This document shows, piece by piece, positions 51,231 through 60,125 of a stretch of 64,000 nt of DNA. Under the pieces are notes generated by a model. It did not search any database, was not told the origin of the DNA, and saw only the letters and a program-made list of their open reading frames with translations. The stretch comes from Pelagimonas sp. (GTDB lineage Bacteria > Pseudomonadota > Alphaproteobacteria > Rhodobacterales > Rhodobacteraceae), in contig JAOARQ010000049.1 in assembly GCA_025210455.1 (NCBI GenBank), positions 1-64,000 of the forward strand, in the 5' to 3' direction. The position numbers were made by a program, and so were the translations under genes. Within the stretch, counting starts at the first letter, position 1. Each line of letters begins with the position of its first letter.

Positions 51231-51387
51231 GGGGGATTGGTGCCACGGCTGCGGCGGTCAATCAATCCCTTGCCTTGGCGGCAGGGGGAACGCAGCGTTA
51301 ATCTTCAGTGTCGCAGCGTTGGTCCCCTTGCATGAAACCCTGATCCGCCTCAAAATGTCGCAAAGAAAAAACGGGAGGAGACTGCAT

Positions 51388-53277
51388 ATGGCCTATGATG
51401 GCATTCGGGACCGCGATGCAATTCAAGCGGAAATGCCTTGGGAAGAGCGGAGCGTGCCCGATACCCTGTGGGAACAGATCTGCATGACAGCGGAGAAATT
51501 CCCCAAACGTCCGGCCTTTAGCTATCAGCTGCTCTCTGGTCCGACCGACAAGGCCGAAACCCTGAGCTGGGAAGACGTGCGTGACATGACAGCCCAAAGC
51601 GCGAACCTGTTTCGCAGCCTTGGGGTCAAGGAAAATGACGTCATCGCCTATGTGCTGCCAAATGCCAGCGAAACCATTGTCACCCTGCTGGGCGGTGCGG
51701 TTGCTGGTATCGTCAACCCGATCAACCCGCTGCTGGAGCCGGAACAGATTGGGGCGATCCTGCGCGAAACCAACGCCAAGGTGGTGGTAACGCTCAAACC
51801 CTTCCCAAAAACCGATATCGCGGAAAAAGTGGCCGAAGCCGTGCGCCACGCACCCCATGTACACACCATTTTACAGGTGGATCTGAACCGCTATCTGACC
51901 CCGCCGAAATCCTGGATTGTACCGCTGATCCGCCCCAAAATGCCGGGCAACACCCATGCGGAAATCAAGGATTTCAACAAAGAGCGCAAAAAGCAGCCCA
52001 AGACCCTGCAGTTTGAAAATGTGAAACAGGATCGCGTTGCGGCCTATTTCCACACCGGCGGCACCACCGGTATGCCCAAGGTGGCGCAGCATAAATATTC
52101 GGGGATGCTCTACAACGGCTGGCTTGGCTCGAAACTGCTGTTCACCGAAGAAGACAACATCATGTGTCCGCTGCCGTTGTTCCACGTCTTTGCGGTGCAT
52201 GTGATTGTGATGGCGGCGATCCGTTCCGGCGCGCGCGTGGTCTTTCCAACCCCGGCGGGCTATCGTGGTGATGGGGTGATGGATAACTTCTGGAAGCTCT
52301 GCGAGCGCTGGAAGATCTCTTTTATCATCACCGTGCCCACCGCGGTGGCGGCGCTGATGCAGCGCAAGGTGGATGCGGATATTTCCACGGTCAAAACCGC
52401 CTTTTCCGGCTCAGCCCCCATGCCGATGGAGCTGTTTAAACGCTTTAGCGATACCTGCGGTGTGACCATCTGCGAAGGCTATGGCCTGACCGAAGCCACC
52501 TGTCTGGTGTCCGTCAACCCGCCGGATGGCGAAAAGAAAGTGGGCTCAACCGGGATCCCGCTGCCTTATTGTGATGTGAAGATTGTCAATGTGGTCGATG
52601 GGGCGCCTGTGGAATGCGCGACCGATGAAATCGGCGAAATCTGCATTTCCAATCCCGGCGTTTTTGCAGGCAACACCTATACCGAGGCCGATAAGAACGT
52701 CGATCTCTATCATTTTGACACCTATCTGCGCACAGGGGATCTGGGGCGTCTGGATGCCGAAGGTTATCTGTGGATCACCGGTCGGGCCAAGGATCTGATC
52801 ATTCGCGGCGGTCATAATATTGATCCAGCGGAAATCGAAGAGGCGCTGCAAACCCACCCGGCGGTGGCCTTTGCCGGTGCCATTGGCCAGCCAGATGCCT
52901 ATTCGGGCGAATTGCCCTGCGCCTATGTCGAACTGGTTGAAGGCGGTGAAGTCAGCGAACAGGAATTGCTGGACTATGCCTCGGTGCATGTGCACGAACG
53001 CGCGGCACATCCCAAGCATATGACCATTCTGCCTGAACTGCCCAAAACAGCGGTGGGCAAAGTGTTCAAGCCCGATCTGCGCAAAATGGCGATCACCCGT
53101 GTGTATAATGAGGCACTGGAAAAAGCCGGTTGCGCCGCGCGTGTCGTTTCGGTGCTGGACGATAAAAAGCGCGGCCTTATCGCAGAAGTGCAGGCCAATG
53201 GCGCAAGTGTCGAACAGGTCGGCGAGGTGCTTGGTAGCTATACCCGGCCTTGGGAATGGGCCGAAGCCGCAGCATAA
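51388..53277 (+). CDS. Acyl-CoA synthetase (AMP-forming)
   Basis: A 629-residue AMP-dependent synthetase/ligase that activates a carboxylic acid through an acyl-adenylate to the CoA thioester. The P-loop-like motif is YFHTGGTTGMPK, the adenylate region GYGLTEATC, and the hinge TGRAKDLIIRGG; the catalytic Lys is in KTAVGKVFK. Acids activated cannot be read from the sequence. ATG 51388 follows GGGAGGAG. It is monocistronic with a terminator. Confidence 0.9.
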   Translation: MAYDGIRDRDAIQAEMPWEERSVPDTLWEQICMTAEKFPKRPAFSYQLLSGPTDKAETLSWEDVRDMTAQSANLFRSLGVKENDVIAYVLPNASETIVTLLGGAVAGIVNPINPLLEPEQIGAILRETNAKVVVTLKPFPKTDIAEKVAEAVRHAPHVHTILQVDLNRYLTPPKSWIVPLIRPKMPGNTHAEIKDFNKERKKQPKTLQFENVKQDRVAAYFHTGGTTGMPKVAQHKYSGMLYNGWLGSKLLFTEEDNIMCPLPLFHVFAVHVIVMAAIRSGARVVFPTPAGYRGDGVMDNFWKLCERWKISFIITVPTAVAALMQRKVDADISTVKTAFSGSAPMPMELFKRFSDTCGVTICEGYGLTEATCLVSVNPPDGEKKVGSTGIPLPYCDVKIVNVVDGAPVECATDEIGEICISNPGVFAGNTYTEADKNVDLYHFDTYLRTGDLGRLDAEGYLWITGRAKDLIIRGGHNIDPAEIEEALQTHPAVAFAGAIGQPDAYSGELPCAYVELVEGGEVSEQELLDYASVHVHERAAHPKHMTILPELPKTAVGKVFKPDLRKMAITRVYNEALEKAGCAARVVSVLDDKKRGLIAEVQANGASVEQVGEVLGSYTRPWEWAEAAA

Positions 53278-53278
53278 C

Positions 53279-53305
53279 AAAAGGGGGCCTTGGCCCCCTT
53301 TTTTC
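53279..53305 (+). terminator. Terminator of the acyl-CoA synthetase gene
   Basis: AAAGGGGGCC pairs with GGCCCCCTTT around a minimal loop, followed by TTTT. Confidence 0.85.
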
Positions 53306-53400
53306 TGAGTATGCCGTGTGAAGTGGAAACCTGTCTTGCGCGTTTCCACATGCGATATCGAGAGACAGAGCACGCGACCGGCCTCAAGGTGGCCTGCAAC

Positions 53401-53429
53401 AAAAGTCGCTTAGGTGAAATTCGACTTTT
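53401..53429. repeat. Inverted repeat beside the phosphoesterase gene
   Basis: AAAAGTCG (53401-53408) and CGACTTTT (53422-53429) form an 8-base stem over a 13-base loop, downstream of the phosphoesterase gene. It may be a terminator or an insertion scar. Confidence 0.4.
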
Positions 53430-53462
53430 GCCGCGACTGCACTTATGTCGACCGAACTGATC

Positions 53463-54395
53463 TTAGCTTAGCTCAAGCAACACAATTTCAGGGGGAACTC
53501 CGAACCTGACCGGAGCGATTGAGCATCCCAGGCCGCCAGACACCAATAGATCGCAAACACCCCCGTCTGGGCGTGTTTCTGCAACGTGACCGTATGCGTA
53601 CCTGTTCCCATATCGCGAAGGCACGACCGGTGAATGGCCGAAAACACGAAACTGGCCGCCGTGTGTATGGCCAGAGACAGTTATCGTAACGTGGGTCTTG
53701 GCAGTTAAAACCTTGGGGAAAATATCAGGTTCATGTGCCATTAGGATGATTGGTTCATTTTGAGGCACTGAATCTATGGTCCGCGGAAGGTCGTCCATAC
53801 CTTGCCAGTTTGTTCGACCATATTCGCGCCTGGGCAAAAGCGCGAGTTGATCGCCTAGCCCGGCCAACCAGAATGGATTGCCGTTGTGCAAAAGACGGAC
53901 AGACTGATTTTCGAGAACCGGTACGCCCGCATTTTCTAAGGCAAGCTGTCCGAAAGTCGGGCCATGCCCCTGTTTTTGAGCGGTTTTGTCTTCCCACCAG
54001 TCGTGGTTTCCAAGAACCGCATATCGTCCAAGCGGCGCTTCGAGCTTAGCCAAGACTGGCGCCCAGTCACGCGAATGGACATAAGAGGTTACAAACCGCG
54101 AAGAGATGCCTGCTGAAAAATCACCAAGCAATAGTGTAAGATCAGGTTTTAAGGCATTTGTTCGTTCTACTATTCGTTCGATACGATCAATGCTCATCCA
54201 AGGATTGCAAGCGTGAATATCCGCTATGATAGCGACTTTGAGCTTTAGACCGCGTGTCCAATTTGCGGGTTGCAGCGCGTACTGTGTAACCACCAGCCGC
54301 CAAAGTGGCTCAATTGCAAAGGCATATGAGGCCAATGCTGCACCAGACACGGCACTTAATCCCAGCGTTCTCAAAAACGTTCGTCGGCTAATCAA
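53463..54395 (-). CDS. Tat-exported metallophosphoesterase
   Basis: A 310-residue calcineurin-like phosphoesterase. The N-terminus ISRRTFLRTLGLSAVSGAAL is a Tat signal. Metal motifs are IADIHACNPW, LLGDFSAG, GNHDWWED, MAHEPD and GHTHGGQ. Related YaeI-type enzymes act on phosphodiesters at the membrane. The gene and its flanks are more A/T rich in codon use than neighbours, and it stands alone between core catabolic genes, so it may have been acquired. Substrate unknown. Confidence 0.88.
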   Translation of the reverse strand: MISRRTFLRTLGLSAVSGAALASYAFAIEPLWRLVVTQYALQPANWTRGLKLKVAIIADIHACNPWMSIDRIERIVERTNALKPDLTLLLGDFSAGISSRFVTSYVHSRDWAPVLAKLEAPLGRYAVLGNHDWWEDKTAQKQGHGPTFGQLALENAGVPVLENQSVRLLHNGNPFWLAGLGDQLALLPRREYGRTNWQGMDDLPRTIDSVPQNEPIILMAHEPDIFPKVLTAKTHVTITVSGHTHGGQFRVFGHSPVVPSRYGNRYAYGHVAETRPDGGVCDLLVSGGLGCSIAPVRFGVPPEIVLLELS

Positions 54396-54640
54396 CTGGA
54401 GACCACCCTTTTCAAATGCCGGAACCCTCTTTGAAGAGTCACGGGTGTGGAATTCTAAATAATTTTTGGAAAACAGATATCGGTAGCCGTAAGCAAACTC
54501 AATTGCGAAGGGGGCCTTAATTTGGCGCGCAGCATTGAGATGTCTGGACTCTGAGCCAGTTTCCGCCGCGCATTGCGCGAATGGCGGGTTTCACGCGGGC
54601 GCGTTGTTTCGCTATGATTTTGCTTGTTGCCGGACGGAAA

Positions 54641-56056
54641 TTATAAGGTCACGTTGGGATTGATTGGTGTCATTGGCCCACCCAAAGCTTGCTCAAAGTG
54701 ATGGGCAATCTGCAACAGGCGGGCTTCGCCACGGGGCGGGCCGATCAGTTGCAGCCCAACCGGAAGGCCCGCTTGTGTGTGTCCGATCGGCAGGGACAGC
54801 GCAGGCAGGCCGCAAAGTGTCGCCAGAAAGGCAAAGCGCAGCCAGTCCAGATAGTCGCGGCTGGGGATGCCATTGATTTCCGGGGGATATTCGATCTCAA
54901 CCGGTAGGGGCGCGATGCCTGTCACCGGGCAGGCCAGCACGTCGTGATGCTCAAAGAACCCCTGCATGGCATCATACAGCCGGGTGCGCGCGACTTCGGC
55001 ATCGCCCAACTGATCCAGCGTCAGGGCTTTGCCGTCCTGAATGTTCTGCTTCAGGGTTGGCTTGTAGTGATCCGAAATCGCGGTAGGCGTGTGCCGGAAA
55101 CTGGTCCACATCGCAAAAGCGCGCAGGGCGCGGAAGCTGCTGTCGACACTTTTGATCTTTGGGCTGGTCTCGGTGATATCCACTGTGGGCGATTGCAGCC
55201 TCTCAACCCCGCTGCGCAGGATCTGTGCCATCTCAGGGGTCACGGGGGCCAGCCCGTTCAGGTCAGGTGAAAACCCGATGCGGATCCGGCCCGGATCTTG
55301 CAGGCAGGTGCCGAGATAACCGGTTGTATCCGCCGGATAGGACAGGGGCCAGACAGGGTTATAACCGGTCATCGCATCCAGAAAGAGCGCGCAATCTGCC
55401 ACATTGCGCGCCATCGGGCCTTCGACAGGCATGGCACTAAAAGACATGGTGGCATAGCTGCCGCCCACCAGACCGGGGGACGGGCGCAGGCCGACGATGC
55501 CGCAGAAACTGGCCGGCGTGCGCAAAGAGCCACCCAGATCAGAGCCGTGGCTGAGCCAGACCTCACCTGCCGCAAGACCCGCCGCCGCCCCACCGGAAGA
55601 GCCACCGGCATTCATGCGCGTATCCCAAGGGTTGCGGGTCGGGCCGAAAACCGCGTTAAAGGTATTGGCCCCAGCGCCCATCTCTGGCGTGTTGGTTTTG
55701 CCGATCACCACAGCACCCCGCCGTTCCAGCGTCTCAACCAGCGGGTCGGACTGGGCGGGGATGTGATTTGTCAAACCGGGGGTGCCAAAGGTGCTGCGCA
55801 CATCTTTGACCGGGGTCAGATCTTTGATGCCGATGGGCAGCCCCGCCAGCGGGCTATCCGCTGTCACCTGTTGCGCCGCCTCATGGGCGCGATCCGGGCA
55901 GGTGGTGATCATGGCGTTGATGGCCGGGCTGGTCTGTTCGATGCGCGCGACGCTCGCCTCGATCAGATCTTGTGGGGTGATCTCGCCCTTGCGCAGCAGA
56001 TCCACGGCCGCGCGCGCTGTCAAAGCGCACAGCTCTGGCCCATCAAACCCTGGCAT
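54641..56056 (-). CDS. Amidase (amidase signature family)
   Basis: A 471-residue amidase-signature hydrolase with the Ser-cisSer-Lys triad: Lys in GIKDLTPV, the glycine-rich NAGGSSGGAAAG with the cis-Ser, and the nucleophile in GSDLGGSLRTPASF. It resembles amidases acting on small amides; the substrate is not clear. ATG 56056 follows AAGGTG. Starts at 56077 or 56113 would overlap the arsR gene. It lies directly downstream of a two-cysteine ArsR regulator on the same strand. Confidence 0.85.
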   Translation of the reverse strand: MPGFDGPELCALTARAAVDLLRKGEITPQDLIEASVARIEQTSPAINAMITTCPDRAHEAAQQVTADSPLAGLPIGIKDLTPVKDVRSTFGTPGLTNHIPAQSDPLVETLERRGAVVIGKTNTPEMGAGANTFNAVFGPTRNPWDTRMNAGGSSGGAAAGLAAGEVWLSHGSDLGGSLRTPASFCGIVGLRPSPGLVGGSYATMSFSAMPVEGPMARNVADCALFLDAMTGYNPVWPLSYPADTTGYLGTCLQDPGRIRIGFSPDLNGLAPVTPEMAQILRSGVERLQSPTVDITETSPKIKSVDSSFRALRAFAMWTSFRHTPTAISDHYKPTLKQNIQDGKALTLDQLGDAEVARTRLYDAMQGFFEHHDVLACPVTGIAPLPVEIEYPPEINGIPSRDYLDWLRFAFLATLCGLPALSLPIGHTQAGLPVGLQLIGPPRGEARLLQIAHHFEQALGGPMTPINPNVTL

Positions 56057-56063
56057 GGGCACC

Positions 56064-56399
56064 TTAGCTGTTGCCATTGGGGGCTGCGCAGAACATGTCG
56101 TAAAGCAGGCCAATCACCCGGCTGGTATTGTCATTGGCCAGACTGTAATAAATCGTCTTGCCTTCCCGGCGGGTGAGTACAAGCCCCTCTTCGCGCAGCC
56201 GCGCCAGCATCTGGCTGACTGCGGCCTGACGGATCTGCAAAAGGCCCTCAAGTTCGCCTACGGATTTTTCCCCCGACCCCAGATGACATAAGATCATTAA
56301 CCGACCTTCATGGGCCAGCGTCTTGAGAAAGGCGGCGGCATTCTGGGCGTTTGAGGCCATTTCGCCTGGGGGTGCAGGGGGGGCTTGCAAATCGTTCAT
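56064..56399 (-). CDS. ArsR-family regulator with two conserved Cys (BigR/SqrR-like)
   Basis: A 111-residue winged-helix repressor of the ArsR family: FLKTLAHEGRLMILCHLGSGEKS, the recognition helix in QAAVSQMLARLREEGLV, and the wing RREGKTIYYSL. Cys38 and Cys104 are 66 residues apart, the same spacing as the persulfide-sensing pair of SqrR and BigR. No metal-binding CxC motif is present. ATG 56399 follows AAGAGA. It is directly upstream of the amidase gene and may regulate it; sulfide sensing is inferred. Confidence 0.82.
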   Translation of the reverse strand: MNDLQAPPAPPGEMASNAQNAAAFLKTLAHEGRLMILCHLGSGEKSVGELEGLLQIRQAAVSQMLARLREEGLVLTRREGKTIYYSLANDNTSRVIGLLYDMFCAAPNGNS

Positions 56400-56454
56400 C
56401 GACATCTCTTGGACATTTTTCGCAATTATAAAGCCTTTGTCACAAAAAGCGAGA

Positions 56455-57687
56455 TCACGATTTCTTGGGGGGGGCTCCGCCTGCAAAACTGTTGCCATTG
56501 ACGTAATCGCAGGGCGCATCCTGCATCTGAAGATGCAGCCCGTCATCTTCGTAAGGATGCGCGCGGGCCAGATCTTCGTCGACCTCAATGCCCAGCCCGG
56601 GGGCCGTGGGGGCAGTGACAAAACCGCCTTCAACCCGGATCGAGGATTTGATCAACCCAGCATGGAACGGTGTTTCGATGGTTTCGGCGATCAGCAGATT
56701 GGGGATAGAGACGCCCAGCTGGATATTGGCAGCCCATTCGATGGGGCCTGCATACAAGTGAGGGGCCATTTCCGCGTTGAAGCTTTGGGCCAGAGCAGAA
56801 AGCTTACGCATTTCCCAGATGCCACCGGCGCGGCCAAGGGCGGGTTGCAGGATTTTGGCGCCGCCGCTGCGTAAGACGGAGGCAAATTCCGCGCGGGTAC
56901 ACAGGCGTTCACCGGTGGCAATGGGAATGCGAACCGCGCGGGCAACCTCTTGGTATTCCAGCAGGTTGTCGGGTGGTACTGGTTCTTCGAACCAGAGCGG
57001 CAGATAGGGTTCGATAGCCTGCCCCAGCCGGATGGCCCCGGCGGTGGTGAATTGCCCATGGGTGCCAAACAGCAGATCCGCCCTGTCGCCCACCGCGTCG
57101 CGGATGGCCCGGCAAAAGGCCACGGATTGGGTGATGTCGGACATGGCAGGCTGATGGCCGCCGCGCATGGTGTAGGGGCCAGCGGGGTCGAATTTCACCG
57201 CAGTATAGCCCTGGTCGACATAGGCGCTGGCCGCTTCGGCCGCCATCTGCGGTGACGTCCAGAAGCTGTCGATTTCATGTTGGGGCTGCGGGTACAGATA
57301 GGTATAGGCGCGGATGCGCTCGTTCATCATCCCCCCCAGCAAGGCCCAGACAGGGCGGTCACGATCTTTGCCCAGAATGTCCCAGCAGGCAATCTCCAAC
57401 CCTGAGAAAGCCCCCATAACCGTCAGATCCGGGCGCTGGGTAAAGCCCGAGGAATAGCAGCGCCGGAAAAGCCGTTCGATGTTTTCGGGATTTTCACCCG
57501 CAAAGTAGCGTTCAAACAGGTCGTGAATGACATGTTCCATGGCCTGCGGCCCCACCGAGGAGGCATAGCATTCCCCCCAACCGGTGATGCCTGTGTCGGT
57601 GGTCAGCTTGACCAAAATCCAATAGCGCCCACCCCAGCCCGGGGCCGGTGGGGCGGTGATGATGATGTCGAGGTCTTGCAGTTTCAT
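56455..57687 (-). CDS. Mandelate racemase/muconate lactonizing enzyme-family dehydratase
   Basis: A 410-residue enolase-superfamily member. Metal and catalytic segments are AVKFDPAGPY, FEEPVPPDNLLE, ATGERLCTRAEF and MAPHLYAGPIEWAA, the pattern of acid-sugar dehydratases such as galactonate or gluconate dehydratase. The substrate is inferred only loosely. It lies downstream of an alcohol dehydrogenase gene on the same strand, with a palindromic spacer between them, and 55 bases upstream of the arsR gene. Confidence 0.85.
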   Translation of the reverse strand: MKLQDLDIIITAPPAPGWGGRYWILVKLTTDTGITGWGECYASSVGPQAMEHVIHDLFERYFAGENPENIERLFRRCYSSGFTQRPDLTVMGAFSGLEIACWDILGKDRDRPVWALLGGMMNERIRAYTYLYPQPQHEIDSFWTSPQMAAEAASAYVDQGYTAVKFDPAGPYTMRGGHQPAMSDITQSVAFCRAIRDAVGDRADLLFGTHGQFTTAGAIRLGQAIEPYLPLWFEEPVPPDNLLEYQEVARAVRIPIATGERLCTRAEFASVLRSGGAKILQPALGRAGGIWEMRKLSALAQSFNAEMAPHLYAGPIEWAANIQLGVSIPNLLIAETIETPFHAGLIKSSIRVEGGFVTAPTAPGLGIEVDEDLARAHPYEDDGLHLQMQDAPCDYVNGNSFAGGAPPKKS

Positions 57688-57714
57688 GGGCGATCTCCGC
57701 TGGGGTTTCTTCGG

Positions 57715-57748
57715 CCCTGCGGGCCTCGTCGCGAGGACGTCCGCAGGG
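57715..57748. repeat. Palindromic extragenic element between adh and enolase genes
   Basis: CCCTGCGG (57715-57722) pairs with CCGCAGGG (57741-57748), with an inner stem CCTC/GAGG. Such long GC-rich hairpins in operon spacers resemble repetitive extragenic elements and may stabilise transcripts. Confidence 0.5.
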
Positions 57749-57762
57749 CGGATCGAGCAGGG

Positions 57763-58842
57763 TCAGAACAAGATGACGTTGCGCCTTGCCCCCCCGGTCT
57801 TTGTGTCGGCGATGGCCTCATTGATCTGCTCCAGTGACCAGCGACCTGACACCAGTTCATCCAGTTTCAATCGCCCCTGATCATAAAGGTCCGCCATCCA
57901 AGGGATATCCCGCTGGATTACCACATCACCCATTTTGGAACCGATCATTTTCTGCCCCATGAAAGCGGGGATCACCGGCTCATATCGCGCGGTTTCCCCG
58001 CCGTGGGGCATGCCGACCATAATCATTCGCCCGCCATAGCCCATATAGCGCATCGCATCCTCATAGGCGGGGATGGCCCCGACGGTCACGGCCACCACAT
58101 CAGCGCCACGGCCCAGGGCCTTGAACGCGGCTTTCCATGGGGCCCTGGAAGTGCCCAGCACGCCATGCGTGGCTCCGAATTCCTTCGCGATTTCGAGTTT
58201 CTCTTCACTCATATCAACCGCAACGATGCGGCGCGCGCCTGCGATTTTGGCCCCTTGGATGGCATTCAACCCGACACCGCCAGCCCCAATCACCACCACA
58301 TCTTCGCCCGGGCGCAGATCGCCCGCGTGGATCACCGCGCCGATGCCGGTGATCACGCCGCAGGCCAGCAGGCAGACGCTTTCGGCGGGCATATTGTCTG
58401 GCAAGGGCACGATCTGGCTGGTCGAGACCACGACTTTTTCGGCAAATGCACCGCAGTGCATGGCCTGTTCCACCGGTGTGCCGTCGTCCAGCGTCAGGGC
58501 TGTGGGGCGTGGGGTCTGGTTTTCGCAGATGGTGGGTTTGCCGCTAAGACAGTTTGGGCAGGCACCGCAGGACTTGATCAGGGTCACCACCACCCGCTGC
58601 CCTTCGGACAGGGTGCTTACGCCCGGTCCAACTGCGGTGATCCGGCCAGAGGCCTCGTGTCCGTAAAGCGCGGGCAGGGATCCGCCCCAGCCCCCGTCGA
58701 TAAAAGAGATATCTGAATGGCAGATGGCCACTGCCTCCAGCGTGACTTCGACCTCGCCCTCAATTGGCGCGCGCAGGTTGATTTCTTCGATGCTGAGCGG
58801 CGCGCCAAATTCCCGGCAGATAGCGGCTTTGATCTTTGCCAT
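57763..58842 (-). CDS. Zinc-dependent alcohol dehydrogenase
   Basis: A 359-residue medium-chain dehydrogenase. Catalytic zinc residues are in AICHSD and GHEASG; the structural zinc set is CGACPNCLSGKPTIC (four Cys). The NAD loop is VIGAGGVGLNAIQGA. It resembles class III-like and Rxyl-type alcohol dehydrogenases; the alcohol is unknown. It lies between an MFS transporter gene and the enolase-family gene on the same strand, suggesting one catabolic unit. Confidence 0.9.
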   Translation of the reverse strand: MAKIKAAICREFGAPLSIEEINLRAPIEGEVEVTLEAVAICHSDISFIDGGWGGSLPALYGHEASGRITAVGPGVSTLSEGQRVVVTLIKSCGACPNCLSGKPTICENQTPRPTALTLDDGTPVEQAMHCGAFAEKVVVSTSQIVPLPDNMPAESVCLLACGVITGIGAVIHAGDLRPGEDVVVIGAGGVGLNAIQGAKIAGARRIVAVDMSEEKLEIAKEFGATHGVLGTSRAPWKAAFKALGRGADVVAVTVGAIPAYEDAMRYMGYGGRMIMVGMPHGGETARYEPVIPAFMGQKMIGSKMGDVVIQRDIPWMADLYDQGRLKLDELVSGRWSLEQINEAIADTKTGGARRNVILF

Positions 58843-58916
58843 GGTTTTCCTCCCTCATTTTGGCTCAGCCTGCGGGGCGGATCTGAGACATTCAAGCGTG
58901 AAAACGACATGCGCTG

Positions 58917-60122
58917 TCAGGTGACGTTACGGGCCTGACGTTTTGGAGCCAGAAATAACCCCAGCGCGGCAAAGGCCAGAGCCAGCGCCAGCAGGAAGGG
59001 CGCACCGGGAAAATAGACAGGCGCATCTTCATTGGTGAAGTGAAAGAAGCTCCAGGTCATGATGAGGGGCGAGATCACCATGGCCACCGCGTTGGTCGAG
59101 GCAAACACCCCTTGCAACTCACCCTGCCGGGCGTCGGTGACAGATTGGCTCATCAGGGCTTGGATCGCGGGGGTAAAGACACCGCCCAAAGCGGCCAGCG
59201 GGATCAGCAGCATGGTCAGCCAGCCCAGAGGGATGATCGCAGTCAGACCAAAGGCGATACAGACAAAGATCAGTCCGAACAGCACCGCGCCACGTTCCCC
59301 CGTGTGATTGATGATCACCCGGATCAACCCGGCCTGCACCAAAGCCATCGAGATCCCAAAGACGGCCAGAGACGTGCCCACCAGACGCGGGCCCCAGTCA
59401 AAGCGTTCCTGCGTAAAATAAGGCCAGATCGCCGGGTAGACGCTATAGGCCAGCTGGTAAAGAAACAGCACCGCCAAAAGCCGCCCGACGCTGGTGAAAT
59501 GCGATAGGGACAGCAGGGCGCTAAAGGGGTTCGCGCGCCGAAAACTGAAGCTGCCAGAGCGGCTTGGGTTGGTTTCGGGAAAGGCAAAATAGCCTAAAAT
59601 AAGATTTGCCAGTGTCAGGGCTGCCGCCGCCCAAAAGGGCGCGCGCGTGTCCAGCGCACCCAGATAGCCGCCAATCACAGGCCCCAGAACAAAGCCCAAT
59701 CCAAAGGCGGCCCCGATCAGGCCAAAGCCCTGTGCGCGCTCTTCCTTGGTGGACAGATCCGCCATGGCGGCATTGGCGGTGCTATGGGTGGCAGCGGTGA
59801 TCCCGCCGATGGCGCGCACAATGATCAGCAGCCACAGAACCTGTGTCACGGCCATGACGATATAGTCGACGGCCATGGCGGCCAGCGAAATCAGCAAGAC
59901 AGGGCGGCGCCCGTAAAGATCGCTCAGATGGCCCAGAAGTGGCGCGCAGAGGAACTGCATCAGCGCAAAGATAGCGGCCAGAATGCCGCCCCAAAGCGCG
60001 GCTTGGGACAGATCGCCGCCGGTGACCTGTTTGATCAGATCGGGCATTACCGGCACGATTAGTGAAATGCCCATGGCGTCGATGGCCACGGTGATCATCA
60101 GGAAAAGAACCGGCAGGCGCAT
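58917..60122 (-). CDS. MFS transporter, TetA/TCR-like
   Basis: A 401-residue major facilitator with 12 hydrophobic helices. The cytoplasmic loop GHLSDLYGRRPVLL between helices 2 and 3 is the MFS signature; the N-terminus VAIDAMGISLIVPVMPDL is typical of TetA-like drug/H+ antiporters. Tetracycline resistance is not implied. It starts three bases downstream of the pcaB stop codon, so it is probably co-transcribed, possibly as an efflux or uptake system for a pathway compound. Confidence 0.88.
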   Translation of the reverse strand: MRLPVLFLMITVAIDAMGISLIVPVMPDLIKQVTGGDLSQAALWGGILAAIFALMQFLCAPLLGHLSDLYGRRPVLLISLAAMAVDYIVMAVTQVLWLLIIVRAIGGITAATHSTANAAMADLSTKEERAQGFGLIGAAFGLGFVLGPVIGGYLGALDTRAPFWAAAALTLANLILGYFAFPETNPSRSGSFSFRRANPFSALLSLSHFTSVGRLLAVLFLYQLAYSVYPAIWPYFTQERFDWGPRLVGTSLAVFGISMALVQAGLIRVIINHTGERGAVLFGLIFVCIAFGLTAIIPLGWLTMLLIPLAALGGVFTPAIQALMSQSVTDARQGELQGVFASTNAVAMVISPLIMTWSFFHFTNEDAPVYFPGAPFLLALALAFAALGLFLAPKRQARNVT

Positions 60123-60125
60123 GGG

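Noticed and set aside
58917-60122. Tetracycline-resistance determinant
   Set aside because: The MFS protein is TetA-like in fold but lies in a pca/catabolic gene run; resistance cannot be inferred.
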